From Erythrobacter aureus (lineage in GTDB: Bacteria; Pseudomonadota; Alphaproteobacteria; Sphingomonadales; Sphingomonadaceae), in NCBI RefSeq assembly GCF_003355455.1, contig NZ_CP031357.1:1156501-1220500 (forward strand): 64,000 nucleotides of DNA, given 5' to 3'. The translations under genes were made by a program, and so were the position numbers. The notes beneath the pieces are model-generated. The model did no database searches and was not told where the DNA came from. It was given only the letters and a program-made list of their open reading frames with translations. Positions within the stretch are counted from its first letter, which is position 1, and every line of letters begins with the position of its first letter. Below, piece by piece: positions 42,402-51,020 of the stretch.

Positions 42402-43352
42402 ATGGAAACGCGGGCAAATCACGTTTGGGTGGGGGCGGTGACACTGCTGATCCTCGGCGCGCTCGCGCTGTTCATCGTCTGGCTCGCGCGGCTCGGCGGC
42501 GGGGCGCAGAACGAATACGACATCTTCTTCAAGCAATCGGTCGCCGGGCTCGCCAATGGCAGCTCGGTCGATTTCGCCGGCGTTCCGGTGGGGCAGGTGA
42601 ACGAGATCGTGCTGTGGGACAAGGACCCCGAATTCGTCCGCGTGCGGATCAAGGTGCAGGAAAGCGTGCCCATTCTGGTCGGCACCACGGCCACAATCCA
42701 GGGCAGCTTTACCGGCGTTTCGACGATCACGCTCGATGGCGCGCGCAGCGGTGCCCCGCCGATTTCCTGCGAAACGACCGCCTGCACCGAAGGCGTGCCG
42801 ATCATCCCGCCGACGACGGGCGGCGGTTTCGGTGCCGTGCTTGCCAGTGCGCCCCTGTTGCTCGAACGCCTGGCCACGCTGACCGAGCGGTTGACCATGC
42901 TGCTGAGCGATCGCAATCAGGAAGAAATTTCGCAGATTCTCGCCAATACCAATGCCGCGAGCGCGGGCTTCGCGGCGGCGGCCCCGCAGATGGAGCGGAC
43001 CATGGCCGAATTGCAGGTGACGCTGCGCGAGGCGAGCGAGGCACTCGATCAGTTCGAACAGGTCACCGCCACGACCGATCGTATCCTTAACGAGGAAGGC
43101 GAGGCCATCGCCAAGGATCTGCGGGCAACGCTCAAATCGGCGAGCGGCGCGGCCAAGGCGCTCGAGGACACGTTGAACGATGCGCGGCCGGCCACCAAGC
43201 AGCTCACCGAAAGCACGCTGCCCGCAGCCGAAGCCACGCTGAAGGACCTGCGCGCCACCAGCAAGGCCTTGCGGGGCGTGACCGAAAAGCTCGACGAGCA
43301 GGGAGCCGGCGCGCTGCTTTCGAACCAGCCGCTGCCCGATTACAAGCCGTGA
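42402..43352 (+). CDS. mlaD: MCE-domain periplasmic protein MlaD (LinM-type)
   Basis: 316-residue substrate-binding subunit anchored by one N-terminal membrane helix (about 12-32, GAVTLLILGALALFIVWLA). The MCE domain follows (about 38-115, VDFAGVPVGQVNEIVLW, GSFTGVSTITLDG), then a long helical C-terminus (about 150-300) with heptad-like Ala/Glu/Thr patterns (coiled coil). It forms the hydrophobic channel that shuttles phospholipid. Start ATG 42402, four bases after mlaF. Confidence 0.93.
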   Translation: METRANHVWVGAVTLLILGALALFIVWLARLGGGAQNEYDIFFKQSVAGLANGSSVDFAGVPVGQVNEIVLWDKDPEFVRVRIKVQESVPILVGTTATIQGSFTGVSTITLDGARSGAPPISCETTACTEGVPIIPPTTGGGFGAVLASAPLLLERLATLTERLTMLLSDRNQEEISQILANTNAASAGFAAAAPQMERTMAELQVTLREASEALDQFEQVTATTDRILNEEGEAIAKDLRATLKSASGAAKALEDTLNDARPATKQLTESTLPAAEATLKDLRATSKALRGVTEKLDEQGAGALLSNQPLPDYKP

Positions 43353-43363
43353 GAGGCAAAAGC

Positions 43364-43948
43364 ATGAACAGCACCATCAAACTCGCCGCGCTGGCCCCAG
43401 CCCTGCTGCTGGGCGGTTGTCTCAGCCTCGGCGGCGAAGTCCCCGACAGCCTGTTGACGCTCACCCCCACCGCTTCGGCGCCTGTCGGGTCCGGCGGTGC
43501 GGACGCGCAGGTAGGGGCGCTGATCATCGCGGAATTCGAAGTGCCCAAGGCGCTCGATGTCACGCGCGTGCCGGTGCAGGTCACGGATACGCAGATGGCC
43601 TATCTCCAGGACGCCGTATGGGTCGAACGCCCGGCACGCCTGTTCGGGCGCCTGGTCGCCGAAACGGTCCGGACACGGTCGAACCGCATTGTCATCGATG
43701 GCGACGATCCCGGCGTGAGCGCGAACGACCGGTTGCACGGCTCGCTGCGTGCGTTTGGTTACGACGCCCGCACGCGCGAAGCCGTGGTCACCTTCGATGC
43801 GGTCCGCAATCGCAGCGACTCGACAGTGAGCACCCGCCGCTTCGAAGCGCGCGTGCCGGTCGCCGCTCCGGAAACGGCATTCGTGGGTCCGGCGCTCAAC
43901 GAGGCGGCCAACGATGTGGCCGGACAGGTCGCCGACTGGATCGGCTGA
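43364..43948 (+). CDS. ABC-type transport auxiliary lipoprotein (LinN/PqiC-type)
   Basis: 194-residue lipoprotein: lipobox LLLGGC after a signal peptide (start ATG 43364), then a DUF330/ABC_trans_aux fold (VGALIIAEFEVPKALDVTRVPVQV, AYLQDAVWVERPARLFGRLVAETV). This family supplies the outer-membrane end of LinKLMN/Pqi-type lipid transporters. It lies 11 bases after mlaD. A GTG overlapping the mlaD stop is an alternative start but would precede the signal peptide by five residues. Confidence 0.9.
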   Translation: MNSTIKLAALAPALLLGGCLSLGGEVPDSLLTLTPTASAPVGSGGADAQVGALIIAEFEVPKALDVTRVPVQVTDTQMAYLQDAVWVERPARLFGRLVAETVRTRSNRIVIDGDDPGVSANDRLHGSLRAFGYDARTREAVVTFDAVRNRSDSTVSTRRFEARVPVAAPETAFVGPALNEAANDVAGQVADWIG

Positions 43949-43952
43949 CGCG

Positions 43953-44495
43953 CTACACCGGCTCCAGCGCCAGATGCGGCAGGGGCGGCAGTTGCACCGT
44001 TATCCTATCGCCGGGCCTGATCGCACCGCCGGTCAGGGCGATGGCCATCACCCCTGCCTTGCGGATGAGGGACCCGTCCGCCTTCCTGTCCAGCACTGCG
44101 GACAGCAGGCCGCGCTGAAAGGCGTCGATCTGGGCGCAGGGATTGCGCAGACCCGTGATCTCCAGCCGCGCACCGGAGGGATCGATCGTCAGGATGCTGC
44201 CACGCGGCAACGCGAGCAGGTCAATTCCGGTGGTGAGGATGTTCTCGCCCAGATCGCCGGGCTCGACCGCGAAGCCGCGTTGGTGCAATTCGGTCAGCAA
44301 TTCGGCGTGGATCAGGTGGACCTGTCGCAGATTGGGCTGGTTCGGATCGCCGCGCACACGCGAACGGTGCTTGACGGTTCTGCCTGCATGCGCATCGCCC
44401 GCGATACCGATTCCGGCGATGATCTCGATCCTGTCGCGGACCGTCTTGGAGAAGCCGTGCCCGCAACTCGCCGCAACGGTCTGGACACGTGCCAT
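43953..44495 (-). CDS. MOSC domain protein
   Basis: 180-residue MOSC (molybdenum-cofactor sulfurase C-terminal) protein of the YiiM-like stand-alone type. Core signatures: GIGIAGDAHAGRTVKHRSR, NLRQVHLIHAELL, GDLGENILTTGIDL and a Cys in GLRNPCAQIDAFQRGL. Such proteins handle sulfur or hydroxylamine-like substrates with Moco. Convergent with the lipoprotein gene by four bases. It is the last of a reverse-strand chain of seven genes. Confidence 0.87.
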   Translation of the reverse strand: MARVQTVAASCGHGFSKTVRDRIEIIAGIGIAGDAHAGRTVKHRSRVRGDPNQPNLRQVHLIHAELLTELHQRGFAVEPGDLGENILTTGIDLLALPRGSILTIDPSGARLEITGLRNPCAQIDAFQRGLLSAVLDRKADGSLIRKAGVMAIALTGGAIRPGDRITVQLPPLPHLALEPV

Positions 44496-44500
44496 CGCAC

Positions 44501-45193
44501 CTATCTCGCCAGCCGCGCGAATTCCATCGCCTTGAGGAAGCTCGCCAGCCGCCTCGCGCGGCGGTCGGCGGCTTCCTCGTCTTCGCCCCATTGCTCGACC
44601 TGCCAGTCTTCCTCCAGATTGGCGGCGGCCCAGAGCTGCTCGCCATCGGCATTCTCCTCCAGCGCGGCGAGGCCGATGCAGAGCGAGGCGGCGAGCGAGG
44701 TAAGCTGTTCGAGTGCCGTGAGAGCGAAGTGGTCGTGGCTGTCGAGGCGCATCTTCAGGCGATCCATCGTCTCGGGCGTGTGCGGCCGCGCGACGACACC
44801 GCTCACGCGCTCAAGTTTCACCCCTTCGCGCAATTCCAGTGTTTCGACCAGCGGGTCCCAGACCTTGCGCTGGCGGTGCCACAACGGCTCGTCCGGATCG
44901 GCGCGGTAGCACAGCGTATCGGTTTCCGCATAACGCAGCAGCTTGGCCACGATCTCGGCACGGGTGGCCGGAACGACGTCGAGCGCGTAATCGGTCATGT
45001 CGCGCAGGGCGAAGCGCGCAGGGTCGATCGTGTCGCCCTGTCCGGCCCATTCCGCCGCCAGCGCCTCGGCCAGGGCTTTCGACCTGACAAGCTGCGGATC
45101 GCCGCCCTGCGTCTTGATCGGCCGTCCGTCGAGCGCGACATGGTAGGCCGGGCCGGACTGTTCGACCGACACGCTCTTGTAGAATCGCTTCAC
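44501..45193 (-). CDS. ATP12 family F1-ATPase assembly chaperone
   Basis: 230-residue ATP12-like chaperone, found in alphaproteobacteria and mitochondria, where it helps assemble the F1 alpha subunit. Recognised by KRFYKSVSVEQ at the N-terminus, DTLCYRADPDEPLWHRQ, and LEQLTSLAASLCIGLAALE. Start chosen is GTG 45193, which overlaps the upstream stop as GTGA; an in-frame GTG at 45208 is less likely. Five bases before the MOSC gene. Confidence 0.9.
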   Translation of the reverse strand: MKRFYKSVSVEQSGPAYHVALDGRPIKTQGGDPQLVRSKALAEALAAEWAGQGDTIDPARFALRDMTDYALDVVPATRAEIVAKLLRYAETDTLCYRADPDEPLWHRQRKVWDPLVETLELREGVKLERVSGVVARPHTPETMDRLKMRLDSHDHFALTALEQLTSLAASLCIGLAALEENADGEQLWAAANLEEDWQVEQWGEDEEAADRRARRLASFLKAMEFARLAR

Positions 45194-45414
45194 GCGCGGC
45201 TGCTCCACCGTTTGGCCAGAATGGTCGGCAGGATGAAGACATCGAACGCGCCGAATGCAAGCAGCAGATAGCCGACCAGTTCGGGCAAGGGCAGGATCTC
45301 GCCAAGGACTAGCGCGCCGAGTACGCCCAGCACCACGCCCGACAATCGCACCGCTTGAATCATGAAGAACCGCGCTTTTGCCGGATCATGAGGCGCCGGA
45401 TCATGCTGGTCCAC
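45190..45414 (-). CDS. small membrane protein (74 aa)
   Basis: Not recognised. Two hydrophobic segments (about 22-42 and 46-66) with a polar N-terminus (MDQHDPAPHDPAKARFF). Starts with GTG 45414 overlapping the HAD gene by 14 bases; an in-frame ATG 51 bases in would skip only the polar lead. Its stop overlaps the ATP12 start (GTGA). Position in a conserved-looking operon suggests a role with F1 assembly or membranes, but nothing more. Confidence 0.7.
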   Translation of the reverse strand: MDQHDPAPHDPAKARFFMIQAVRLSGVVLGVLGALVLGEILPLPELVGYLLLAFGAFDVFILPTILAKRWSSRA

Positions 45415-46060
45415 GGATCATGTCTCCCAATTGACGGGCCGTGTCGGCCACTGCGCTGGCCCCCGTATCGAACAGTTCCTGCGGCTCGTGATAGCCCCAG
45501 GACACGCCGATGGCGCGGACACCGGCGGCAACGGCCATTTCCATGTCGAAACTGGTATCGCCGATCATCACCGCCTCGCCCGGCGCAACCCCGGCATCGA
45601 CCAGCGCCGCTTCGAGCATGGCGGGATGCGGTTTGGAGGGGTGGCGGTCGGCCGTCTGCAGCGACACGAAGCGGTGCCTGATGCCATGTGTGTCGAGACA
45701 GGCGTGAAGGCCCCGGTCGCTCTTGCCGGTTGCCACGGCGAGCAGCCGGTTCTCGGCATCGAGCTCCTCGATCAGCGCGCCGATCCCTTCGAACAACGGC
45801 TCTCGCAAGGCGCCCGACAGGCGCAGGTCGCGAAAGCCGATCTTGTAGGCTTCCACCACGGCCTGGCGTTCGTCGTCGCTCGCATCGGGGGCCAGTTCGC
45901 GCAGCGCATAGGGCAGGCTGAGACCGACCATGCGCCGCACCTGCTGCCGGTCGGGCGCGACCAGACCGGCGCTGGCAAAAGCCTGCTCCATCGTCTCGCA
46001 AATCGCCGCCTGCCCGTCGACCAGCGTGCCATCGCAATCGAAGACGACCAGGCGGGTCAT
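45401..46060 (-). CDS. HAD-IA family hydrolase (Gph-like phosphatase)
   Basis: 219-residue haloacid-dehalogenase phosphatase. Motif I VFDCDGTLVD gives the nucleophile Asp, the cap resembles phosphoglycolate phosphatase (CETMEQAFASAGL), motif III is in the KPHPAML region and motif IV is VMIGDTSFDMEMA. Start ATG 46060 overlaps the upstream stop as ATGA. Substrate is likely a phosphorylated small molecule; phosphoglycolate is a guess. Confidence 0.9.
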   Translation of the reverse strand: MTRLVVFDCDGTLVDGQAAICETMEQAFASAGLVAPDRQQVRRMVGLSLPYALRELAPDASDDERQAVVEAYKIGFRDLRLSGALREPLFEGIGALIEELDAENRLLAVATGKSDRGLHACLDTHGIRHRFVSLQTADRHPSKPHPAMLEAALVDAGVAPGEAVMIGDTSFDMEMAVAAGVRAIGVSWGYHEPQELFDTGASAVADTARQLGDMIRGPA

Positions 46061-46662
46061 GCCGCCCGGTCTCGCATCCAGCGGGACATGGACCGATTGC
46101 CTTCCGCTTCGATATGATCGGCGAGCGCCCGCGCCACCGGGGCGGGTTTGTTCTGGCTCAGTTTCAGCGTGTCGCGCATCGCGGTGATGGAGAATTCGAA
46201 GCCCACGATACCGCGCAGCAAAGCCCGGCGCGCGGGGTCCGACATTTTCGCCATCGTCCACGGCACGCCGCCAGTGCTAATCCGCGCCTCGTGGCGGTCC
46301 GACAGGTCGGAAACCAGTTGTTCGGTCCGGCCATCGCCGAGCCGCGAAACCGTGCCATCGCATTCCAGAGCGACGTAATTCCAGGTCGGCACCTGATCGG
46401 CTGCATCGTACCATCGCGCCGAAACATAAGCGTCGGGACCTTGCAGCACCAGCATCGCCTGCGCGCCATCCAAATGGCGCGTCAGAGCGTTCGGCCGCGC
46501 GAGGTGAAACAGGAGCCGTCCGGTCTCCGATCTCAGGACAGGGACATGCGCCGCGCGGGGGCCATCCGGCGAATGGGCGAAAAGGGTGGCGAATGCCGAC
46601 CCTTCAAGCAGGCGGTCGAGCAACGCGCCCGGATCGCCGCGAAACGCCGCATTCGGGTGCAT
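46057..46662 (-). CDS. PaiB-like FMN-binding negative regulator
   Basis: 201-residue protein of the PaiB/FMN-binding split-barrel family. Features HLARPNALTRHL, AYVSARWYD, VPTWNYVALECDG and GFEFSITAMRDTLKLSQNK are those of Bacillus PaiB relatives, annotated as FMN-binding transcriptional regulators of protease genes, though many likely are flavin oxidoreductases. Start ATG 46662 overlaps the stop of the RluC-like gene (TGATG). Confidence 0.88.
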   Translation of the reverse strand: MHPNAAFRGDPGALLDRLLEGSAFATLFAHSPDGPRAAHVPVLRSETGRLLFHLARPNALTRHLDGAQAMLVLQGPDAYVSARWYDAADQVPTWNYVALECDGTVSRLGDGRTEQLVSDLSDRHEARISTGGVPWTMAKMSDPARRALLRGIVGFEFSITAMRDTLKLSQNKPAPVARALADHIEAEGNRSMSRWMRDRAA

Positions 46663-47786
46663 CAGCGCTTCCTTCCCGGCTTGCGGGACTTTGCGCCAGC
46701 GCTGCCGCGGGCGCGACGCGGCGAACGCTGCGACTTGCGGTAGTTCTTGGCGTGCTGGCGCGCCTGCTGTTTCTTTTCCTCGCGGCTCTTGGGCGGCGGG
46801 TCGTCGCGCATTGGCGTTGCGTCGCTGGTGCTTTCGTCGAAACCGAGATGCTCCATCGAGCCTGCGAAATGCTCGGGCAGATCGGCCGTCACGTCGAGCT
46901 TGCCGCCATCGGGGCTGTCGATAATCAGGCGCCGGGCATGGAGGTGCATCTTGCGGCTGATCGCGCCGGTCAGGAAAGCGTCCCGTCCGCCATATTTGCC
47001 GTCGCCGACGATCGGATGCCCCATTGCCGCGCAATGCACGCGCAGCTGGTGGGTCCGCCCGGTCAGCGGCTGGAGTTCGAGCCAGGCGGCTTTCTTGCCC
47101 ACGCTATCGACCACGCGGTACTTGGTTTTGGCCGGTTGGCCGTCCTCGTGGTCGACATGCATCTTTTCGCCGCCCGAGCCGGGCTGCTTGGCAAGCGGGG
47201 CCTCGATCACGCCTTCCCTGACGTCGGGCACGCCGATGACGAGCGCCCAGTAGATCTTCTTGGCGCTGCGCCCGGAAAAGCGTTTGGAAAAGAAGGCCGC
47301 GCTGCCGGGCGTGCGGGCGACCAGCAACACGCCCGAAGTATCCTTGTCGAGCCGGTGGACGAGGCGCGGGCGCACGTCTTCCTCGCCCGGGGCAAAGGCA
47401 TCGAGCAAGCCGTCGACATGATTGAACGTGTTCGTTCCGCCCTGCGTCGCAAGGCCGGGCGGCTTGTTCAGCACCAGCGCGCCCTTGGTCCGGTGGATCA
47501 CCATGCCCTCGGCCTGTTCGATCTCGGCCTTGGTCAGCTCGCGCTTGGCCTTGGCTTGCTTATGCGGTGCGTCGCCCCCCGGGGGCACGCGAATTTGCTG
47601 CCCTTGGGCAAGCCGGTCGTCGGGCTTCACCCGCTTGCCATCGACCCGGACCTGGCCGGTGCGCGCCCATTTGCTGACCGTGCCGAAGCCGATTTGCGGC
47701 AGGTGGCGCTTGAACCAGCGATCCACGCGAATGCCGTCATCGTCCGCCGCCACGGTGAAGATGCGTACTTCGTCGGAGGTCTTCAT
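46662..47786 (-). CDS. rluC: RluA family 23S rRNA pseudouridine synthase, RluC-like
   Basis: 374-residue synthase. S4 domain (GIRVDRWFKRHLPQIGFGTVS), catalytic Asp in RLVHRLDKDTSGVLLVAR, and RTHQLRVHCAAMGHPIVGDGKYGG are present. It has a basic, low-complexity tail of about 45 residues (SREEKKQQARQHAKNYRKSQ onward), probably RNA-binding. RluC of E. coli modifies U955, U2504 and U2580. Start ATG 47786 overlaps crcB by four bases. Paralogue at 18685. Confidence 0.9.
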   Translation of the reverse strand: MKTSDEVRIFTVAADDDGIRVDRWFKRHLPQIGFGTVSKWARTGQVRVDGKRVKPDDRLAQGQQIRVPPGGDAPHKQAKAKRELTKAEIEQAEGMVIHRTKGALVLNKPPGLATQGGTNTFNHVDGLLDAFAPGEEDVRPRLVHRLDKDTSGVLLVARTPGSAAFFSKRFSGRSAKKIYWALVIGVPDVREGVIEAPLAKQPGSGGEKMHVDHEDGQPAKTKYRVVDSVGKKAAWLELQPLTGRTHQLRVHCAAMGHPIVGDGKYGGRDAFLTGAISRKMHLHARRLIIDSPDGGKLDVTADLPEHFAGSMEHLGFDESTSDATPMRDDPPPKSREEKKQQARQHAKNYRKSQRSPRRARGSAGAKSRKPGRKR

Positions 47787-48193
47787 CCCACCATCCTCAT
47801 CACGCCCAGGCCGACCATGAGGCCGGTGATGCCGAGCGCGATCGACAGAATCGCATAGAGCAGGGCGAAGAGATACTGCCCGCGCTGAAGCAGCATCACC
47901 ATTTCCAGACTGAAGGCGCTGAAAGTGGTGAAACCGCCCAGCAGGCCAACACCCAGCAATAGCCGTAATTGATCCCCGTCGCCGCTGCCGTTGCGGGCGA
48001 GCCATCCGGCGAGTACCCCCATCAGCAGGCTGCCCGCGGCATTGGCGGCCAGCGTGGCGAAGGGGAAAGCGGTGACGATGGGTGCGCCGAGCCAGCCGGT
48101 CATAGCGCGACCCAATTGCCATCGCAGTACCGCGCCGACCCCGCCGCCGATGAAGACGTGCAATGCGGCAACTAAAGGAGAGAATGAGGACAT
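47783..48193 (-). CDS. crcB: fluoride channel CrcB/Fluc
   Basis: 136-residue inner-membrane fluoride exporter with four TM segments. Family marks: GGGVGAVLRWQLGR, NAAGSLLMGVLAG, LLLGVGLLGGFTTFSAFSLE (with the conserved GGFTTFS). Start ATG 48193. First gene of the reverse chain crcB-rluC-paiB-HAD-small membrane protein-ATP12-MOSC. I found no fluoride riboswitch in front of it. Confidence 0.93.
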   Translation of the reverse strand: MSSFSPLVAALHVFIGGGVGAVLRWQLGRAMTGWLGAPIVTAFPFATLAANAAGSLLMGVLAGWLARNGSGDGDQLRLLLGVGLLGGFTTFSAFSLEMVMLLQRGQYLFALLYAILSIALGITGLMVGLGVMRMVG

Positions 48194-48411
48194 TATGGCT
48201 CGCCTTAGCTGCCAAATCTCCATTCGTCATCCCGATGCGCGCGGTTGCGACAAAGACTTGCCATTGTCGGCACGAATCCGTATGTGCGCCTGCGTTCGAG
48301 CCGGTCCGGAACGGATTCGGCGCGTTTTTCGTTCTCTTGGCGAAACCGTTTTTCAAGGAGGCAAAACCCGCTGCTGCGGGCTCTGGCCCGCTTAGTGAGG
48401 TGTTTGAATTT

Positions 48412-48618
48412 ATGCAGATCATCGTTCGCGATAACAATGTCGACCAGGCCCTGCGCGCGCTCAAGAAGAAGCTGCAGCGCGAAGGCGTGTATCGCGAAAT
48501 GAAGCTGCGCCGCCACTACGAGAAGCCGAGCGAAAAGCGCGCCCGCGAAAAGGCTGCCGCCGTTCGCCGCGCCCGCAAGCTCGAGCGCAAGCGCATGGAG
48601 CGCGACGGCGCGAAGTAA
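48412..48618 (+). CDS. rpsU: 30S ribosomal protein S21
   Basis: 68-residue, strongly basic ribosomal protein S21, which helps base-pair mRNA SD to 16S rRNA. The sequence MQIIVRDNNVDQALRALKKK is typical of the alphaproteobacterial form and the KLERKRMERDGAK tail fits. A GTGAGGTG SD-like sequence precedes ATG 48412. Divergent from crcB; a terminator follows. Confidence 0.96.
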   Translation: MQIIVRDNNVDQALRALKKKLQREGVYREMKLRRHYEKPSEKRAREKAAAVRRARKLERKRMERDGAK

Positions 48619-48653
48619 GTCGCTATTGCGGCTATAACCAAGCTAAGCCATGA

Positions 48654-48679
48654 GGGCGCGGAGCAATCCGCGCCCTTTG
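48654..48679 (+). terminator. rho-independent terminator of rpsU
   Basis: GGGCGCGGA (48654-48662) pairs perfectly with TCCGCGCCC (48667-48675) around GCAA, followed by TTT. Thirty-five bases after the rpsU stop. Confidence 0.75.
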
Positions 48680-48699
48680 CGTATCCGGAAGAGACATCC

Positions 48700-49257
48700 A
48701 TGACCGAGATTACCCGCGTTCCCCTCCAGTCCATCAAGAAGGGCTCACTGACCAAGCTCTGGCTCGGTATCATCGTGGCCGTCGTGCTCGGCGCCGGCCT
48801 CGCCTGGGCCGCCGTGCCCAAGGGGCTCGATGTCGAAACGGTAACCGCGGGCACAGGCGATTCGCCCAAGCTGGGCGATGTGGTCTTCGTCAATTACGTC
48901 GGCAAACTGGCCGACGGGACCGAATTCGACCGTTCGCAGCCCATGCCGATCCCGCCGGGCCTGTTTCCCGAAGGCAACCCGCTATTGCTGGAAGAAGGCG
49001 CGATCATCGACGGCTTCATCGAAGGCCTGACCCAGATGCAGAAGGGCGGCAGCTATGTCCTCACCATCCCGGCCGAGCAGGCCTATGGCGCCGCACCGCC
49101 TCCGGGTTCGCCGATCCCGCCCAATGCCGATCTGGTGTTCGAGGTCGACGTCGTCGATTTCATGAGCCGCGAGGATTTCCAGACCCGGGCCGCCGCCCTT
49201 CAGTCCATGATGGGTTCAGGTGAGGAAGGCGAAGCGGGGACATCGCCAACCGAATAG
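48700..49257 (+). CDS. FKBP-type peptidyl-prolyl isomerase, membrane anchored
   Basis: 185-residue PPIase. One N-terminal membrane segment (about 20-40, LWLGIIVAVVLGAGLAWAA), then the FKBP domain: VFVNYVGKLADGTEFDRSQ, IIDGFIEGLTQMQKGGSYVLTIP, AYGAAPPPGSPIPPNADLVFEVDVVDF. The catalytic-site aromatics are conserved. It would isomerise X-Pro bonds in periplasmic proteins. The C-terminus is acidic and probably disordered. Confidence 0.93.
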   Translation: MTEITRVPLQSIKKGSLTKLWLGIIVAVVLGAGLAWAAVPKGLDVETVTAGTGDSPKLGDVVFVNYVGKLADGTEFDRSQPMPIPPGLFPEGNPLLLEEGAIIDGFIEGLTQMQKGGSYVLTIPAEQAYGAAPPPGSPIPPNADLVFEVDVVDFMSREDFQTRAAALQSMMGSGEEGEAGTSPTE

Positions 49258-49277
49258 ACGCCACCGGGGGAGGGCGC

Positions 49278-50963
49278 ATGAACGACACTATCGAGGATCA
49301 CGCGCCCGAAACCCATAGCGACTGGCCGCTGCGCCCTTGGGCGCTGGCGGCTCTGCTGGGCCTTGCCGGGCTGGGCATTCACCTTATCGGCGAATGGGGA
49401 TCGGACAGTTGGGTGCCGTGGCGCGCGGCGCTGTCCGCCGCAGTCGCGTTCGGAGCGTTGGCTTTCGCCTTCACGCTGGACCGCGATCGCTGGAAGCAGC
49501 CGCTGGCCTTTGCCGCGATCGTCGCGCTGGTCATGGCGGGTATTGCATGGCGGGTCGCCAGTGCGGGCGACCACCATGCCGACGAACCCTTCTGGCTTGC
49601 TGCCGGTGTGGTGGCCATCGCGCTGGCACTGCCGCTGTTCCAGGCCGGTTTTCATCGCCTGCGCTGGCGCACGCCCTACCGGCAAACGCATTTCCACGTC
49701 TGGGCCGATGCGATCAGCGCCGGTGGCGCGGTGGCTTTCACAGGCCTTTCATGGCTACTTCTGATCCTGCTTTCGACGCTGTTTTCCGCTATCGAGATCG
49801 ACCTGCTCAAGGATTTGGTGAACGAGGGGTGGTTCGGCTGGACTTTCTCCGGCGCCGCTTTCGGCGCGGCGCTGGGCGTGCTGCGCAATCAACTCAAGAT
49901 AATCGGCACGCTGCAATCGGTGGTGATGCTGGTGTTTTCGATCATCGCCGTGCCTTTGGCGATTGCGCTGGCGATTTTCATCGTCGCGGTGCTCGCAAGC
50001 GGGATATCGGTCCTGTGGAACGCCACCGAAAGCCCGACTCCGCTGTTGCTATCGGTCGCGGTGGCCAGCTTTATTCTGGTCAATGCCGTGGTCCGCAATG
50101 GCGATGCGGAGGCGAGCGAGAACCGCATATTGCGCTGGGCGGCACTGGTGCTGGCGCTGGCGATCTTGCCGCTAGCCCTGCTCGCGGCGATTTCCACCGG
50201 TACCCGCATTTCCGAATACGGCCTGAGCCCAGAGCGTTTGTGGGGCATCGTCGCGGTGGCCGTGGCGGTCGCTTATGGCCTTGCCTATTTCGTCGCGCCG
50301 ATCCGTGGAGGTCTGACCGGGTGGATGGAACGCGTGCGCAGCGCCAATATGCATCTGGCCGTCGGCACTTGCGCCATCGCCTTCATTCTCGCGCTGCCGC
50401 TGTTCGATTTCGGCGCGATTTCGGCGCGCAACCAGGTCGCGCGGCTGGAAGCGGGCAAGGTGGCGGTTGACAAGTTCGATTTCGATGCGCTGCGCTGGGA
50501 TTTCGGCGATGCAGGCAGAGAGGTATTGGAGGCACTGGCCAGCGACGACAATGCGGAAATTGCCAGATTGGCCGCCAAGGCCCGGGCTCGGGACAAGCGT
50601 GTCTACCGGCCACAACGGGATCACAACCGGGACCAGAGGCTCGCCAACCTTCGGTTTGGCTTCGATGCCCCCGATTTGCGTGAGGATGTTACCGATCTCG
50701 TCCGGGTGGCCGTCTGGCACTGTAACAAGCCCTGCGTCGCGCTCGATTTGGGCGAGGACGACGATGGCCGCCGCCGAATCGCACTCGTCGAAAACGGGAA
50801 TGTCCAGTGGGAGGTCCTGCCAGCCGAAGGGGCACCCGAACCGGCGCATATGATCGAAAATCCGCAGCCCGAACAGAATGCCGATTCGCAGGTCGAAATC
50901 CGCGAATGGTCGGGACGCCGCATCTATATCGACGGTAAGCCCGCTGGCACGCCTTTCGAATAG
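49278..50963 (+). CDS. DUF4153 domain membrane protein
   Basis: 561-residue protein with about ten TM segments in the first two thirds (residues about 20-390) and a soluble C-terminal domain (about 400-561, FDALRWDFGDAGREVLEALAS...KPAGTPFE). Length, TM pattern and the lone HFHVWADAISAGGAV loop match DUF4153, a family of unknown function. It is 20 bases after the FKBP gene and upstream of gatC. Confidence 0.85.
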   Translation: MNDTIEDHAPETHSDWPLRPWALAALLGLAGLGIHLIGEWGSDSWVPWRAALSAAVAFGALAFAFTLDRDRWKQPLAFAAIVALVMAGIAWRVASAGDHHADEPFWLAAGVVAIALALPLFQAGFHRLRWRTPYRQTHFHVWADAISAGGAVAFTGLSWLLLILLSTLFSAIEIDLLKDLVNEGWFGWTFSGAAFGAALGVLRNQLKIIGTLQSVVMLVFSIIAVPLAIALAIFIVAVLASGISVLWNATESPTPLLLSVAVASFILVNAVVRNGDAEASENRILRWAALVLALAILPLALLAAISTGTRISEYGLSPERLWGIVAVAVAVAYGLAYFVAPIRGGLTGWMERVRSANMHLAVGTCAIAFILALPLFDFGAISARNQVARLEAGKVAVDKFDFDALRWDFGDAGREVLEALASDDNAEIARLAAKARARDKRVYRPQRDHNRDQRLANLRFGFDAPDLREDVTDLVRVAVWHCNKPCVALDLGEDDDGRRRIALVENGNVQWEVLPAEGAPEPAHMIENPQPEQNADSQVEIREWSGRRIYIDGKPAGTPFE

Positions 50964-51020
50964 GGCGCACACCCGTATCCCGGCTTGAAGCGCGGCCCCC
51001 GCGCGGCTAACGCGCGAGCC

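Noticed and set aside
48194..48411. Fluoride riboswitch before crcB
   Set aside because: None of the conserved riboswitch core is recognisable in the leader.
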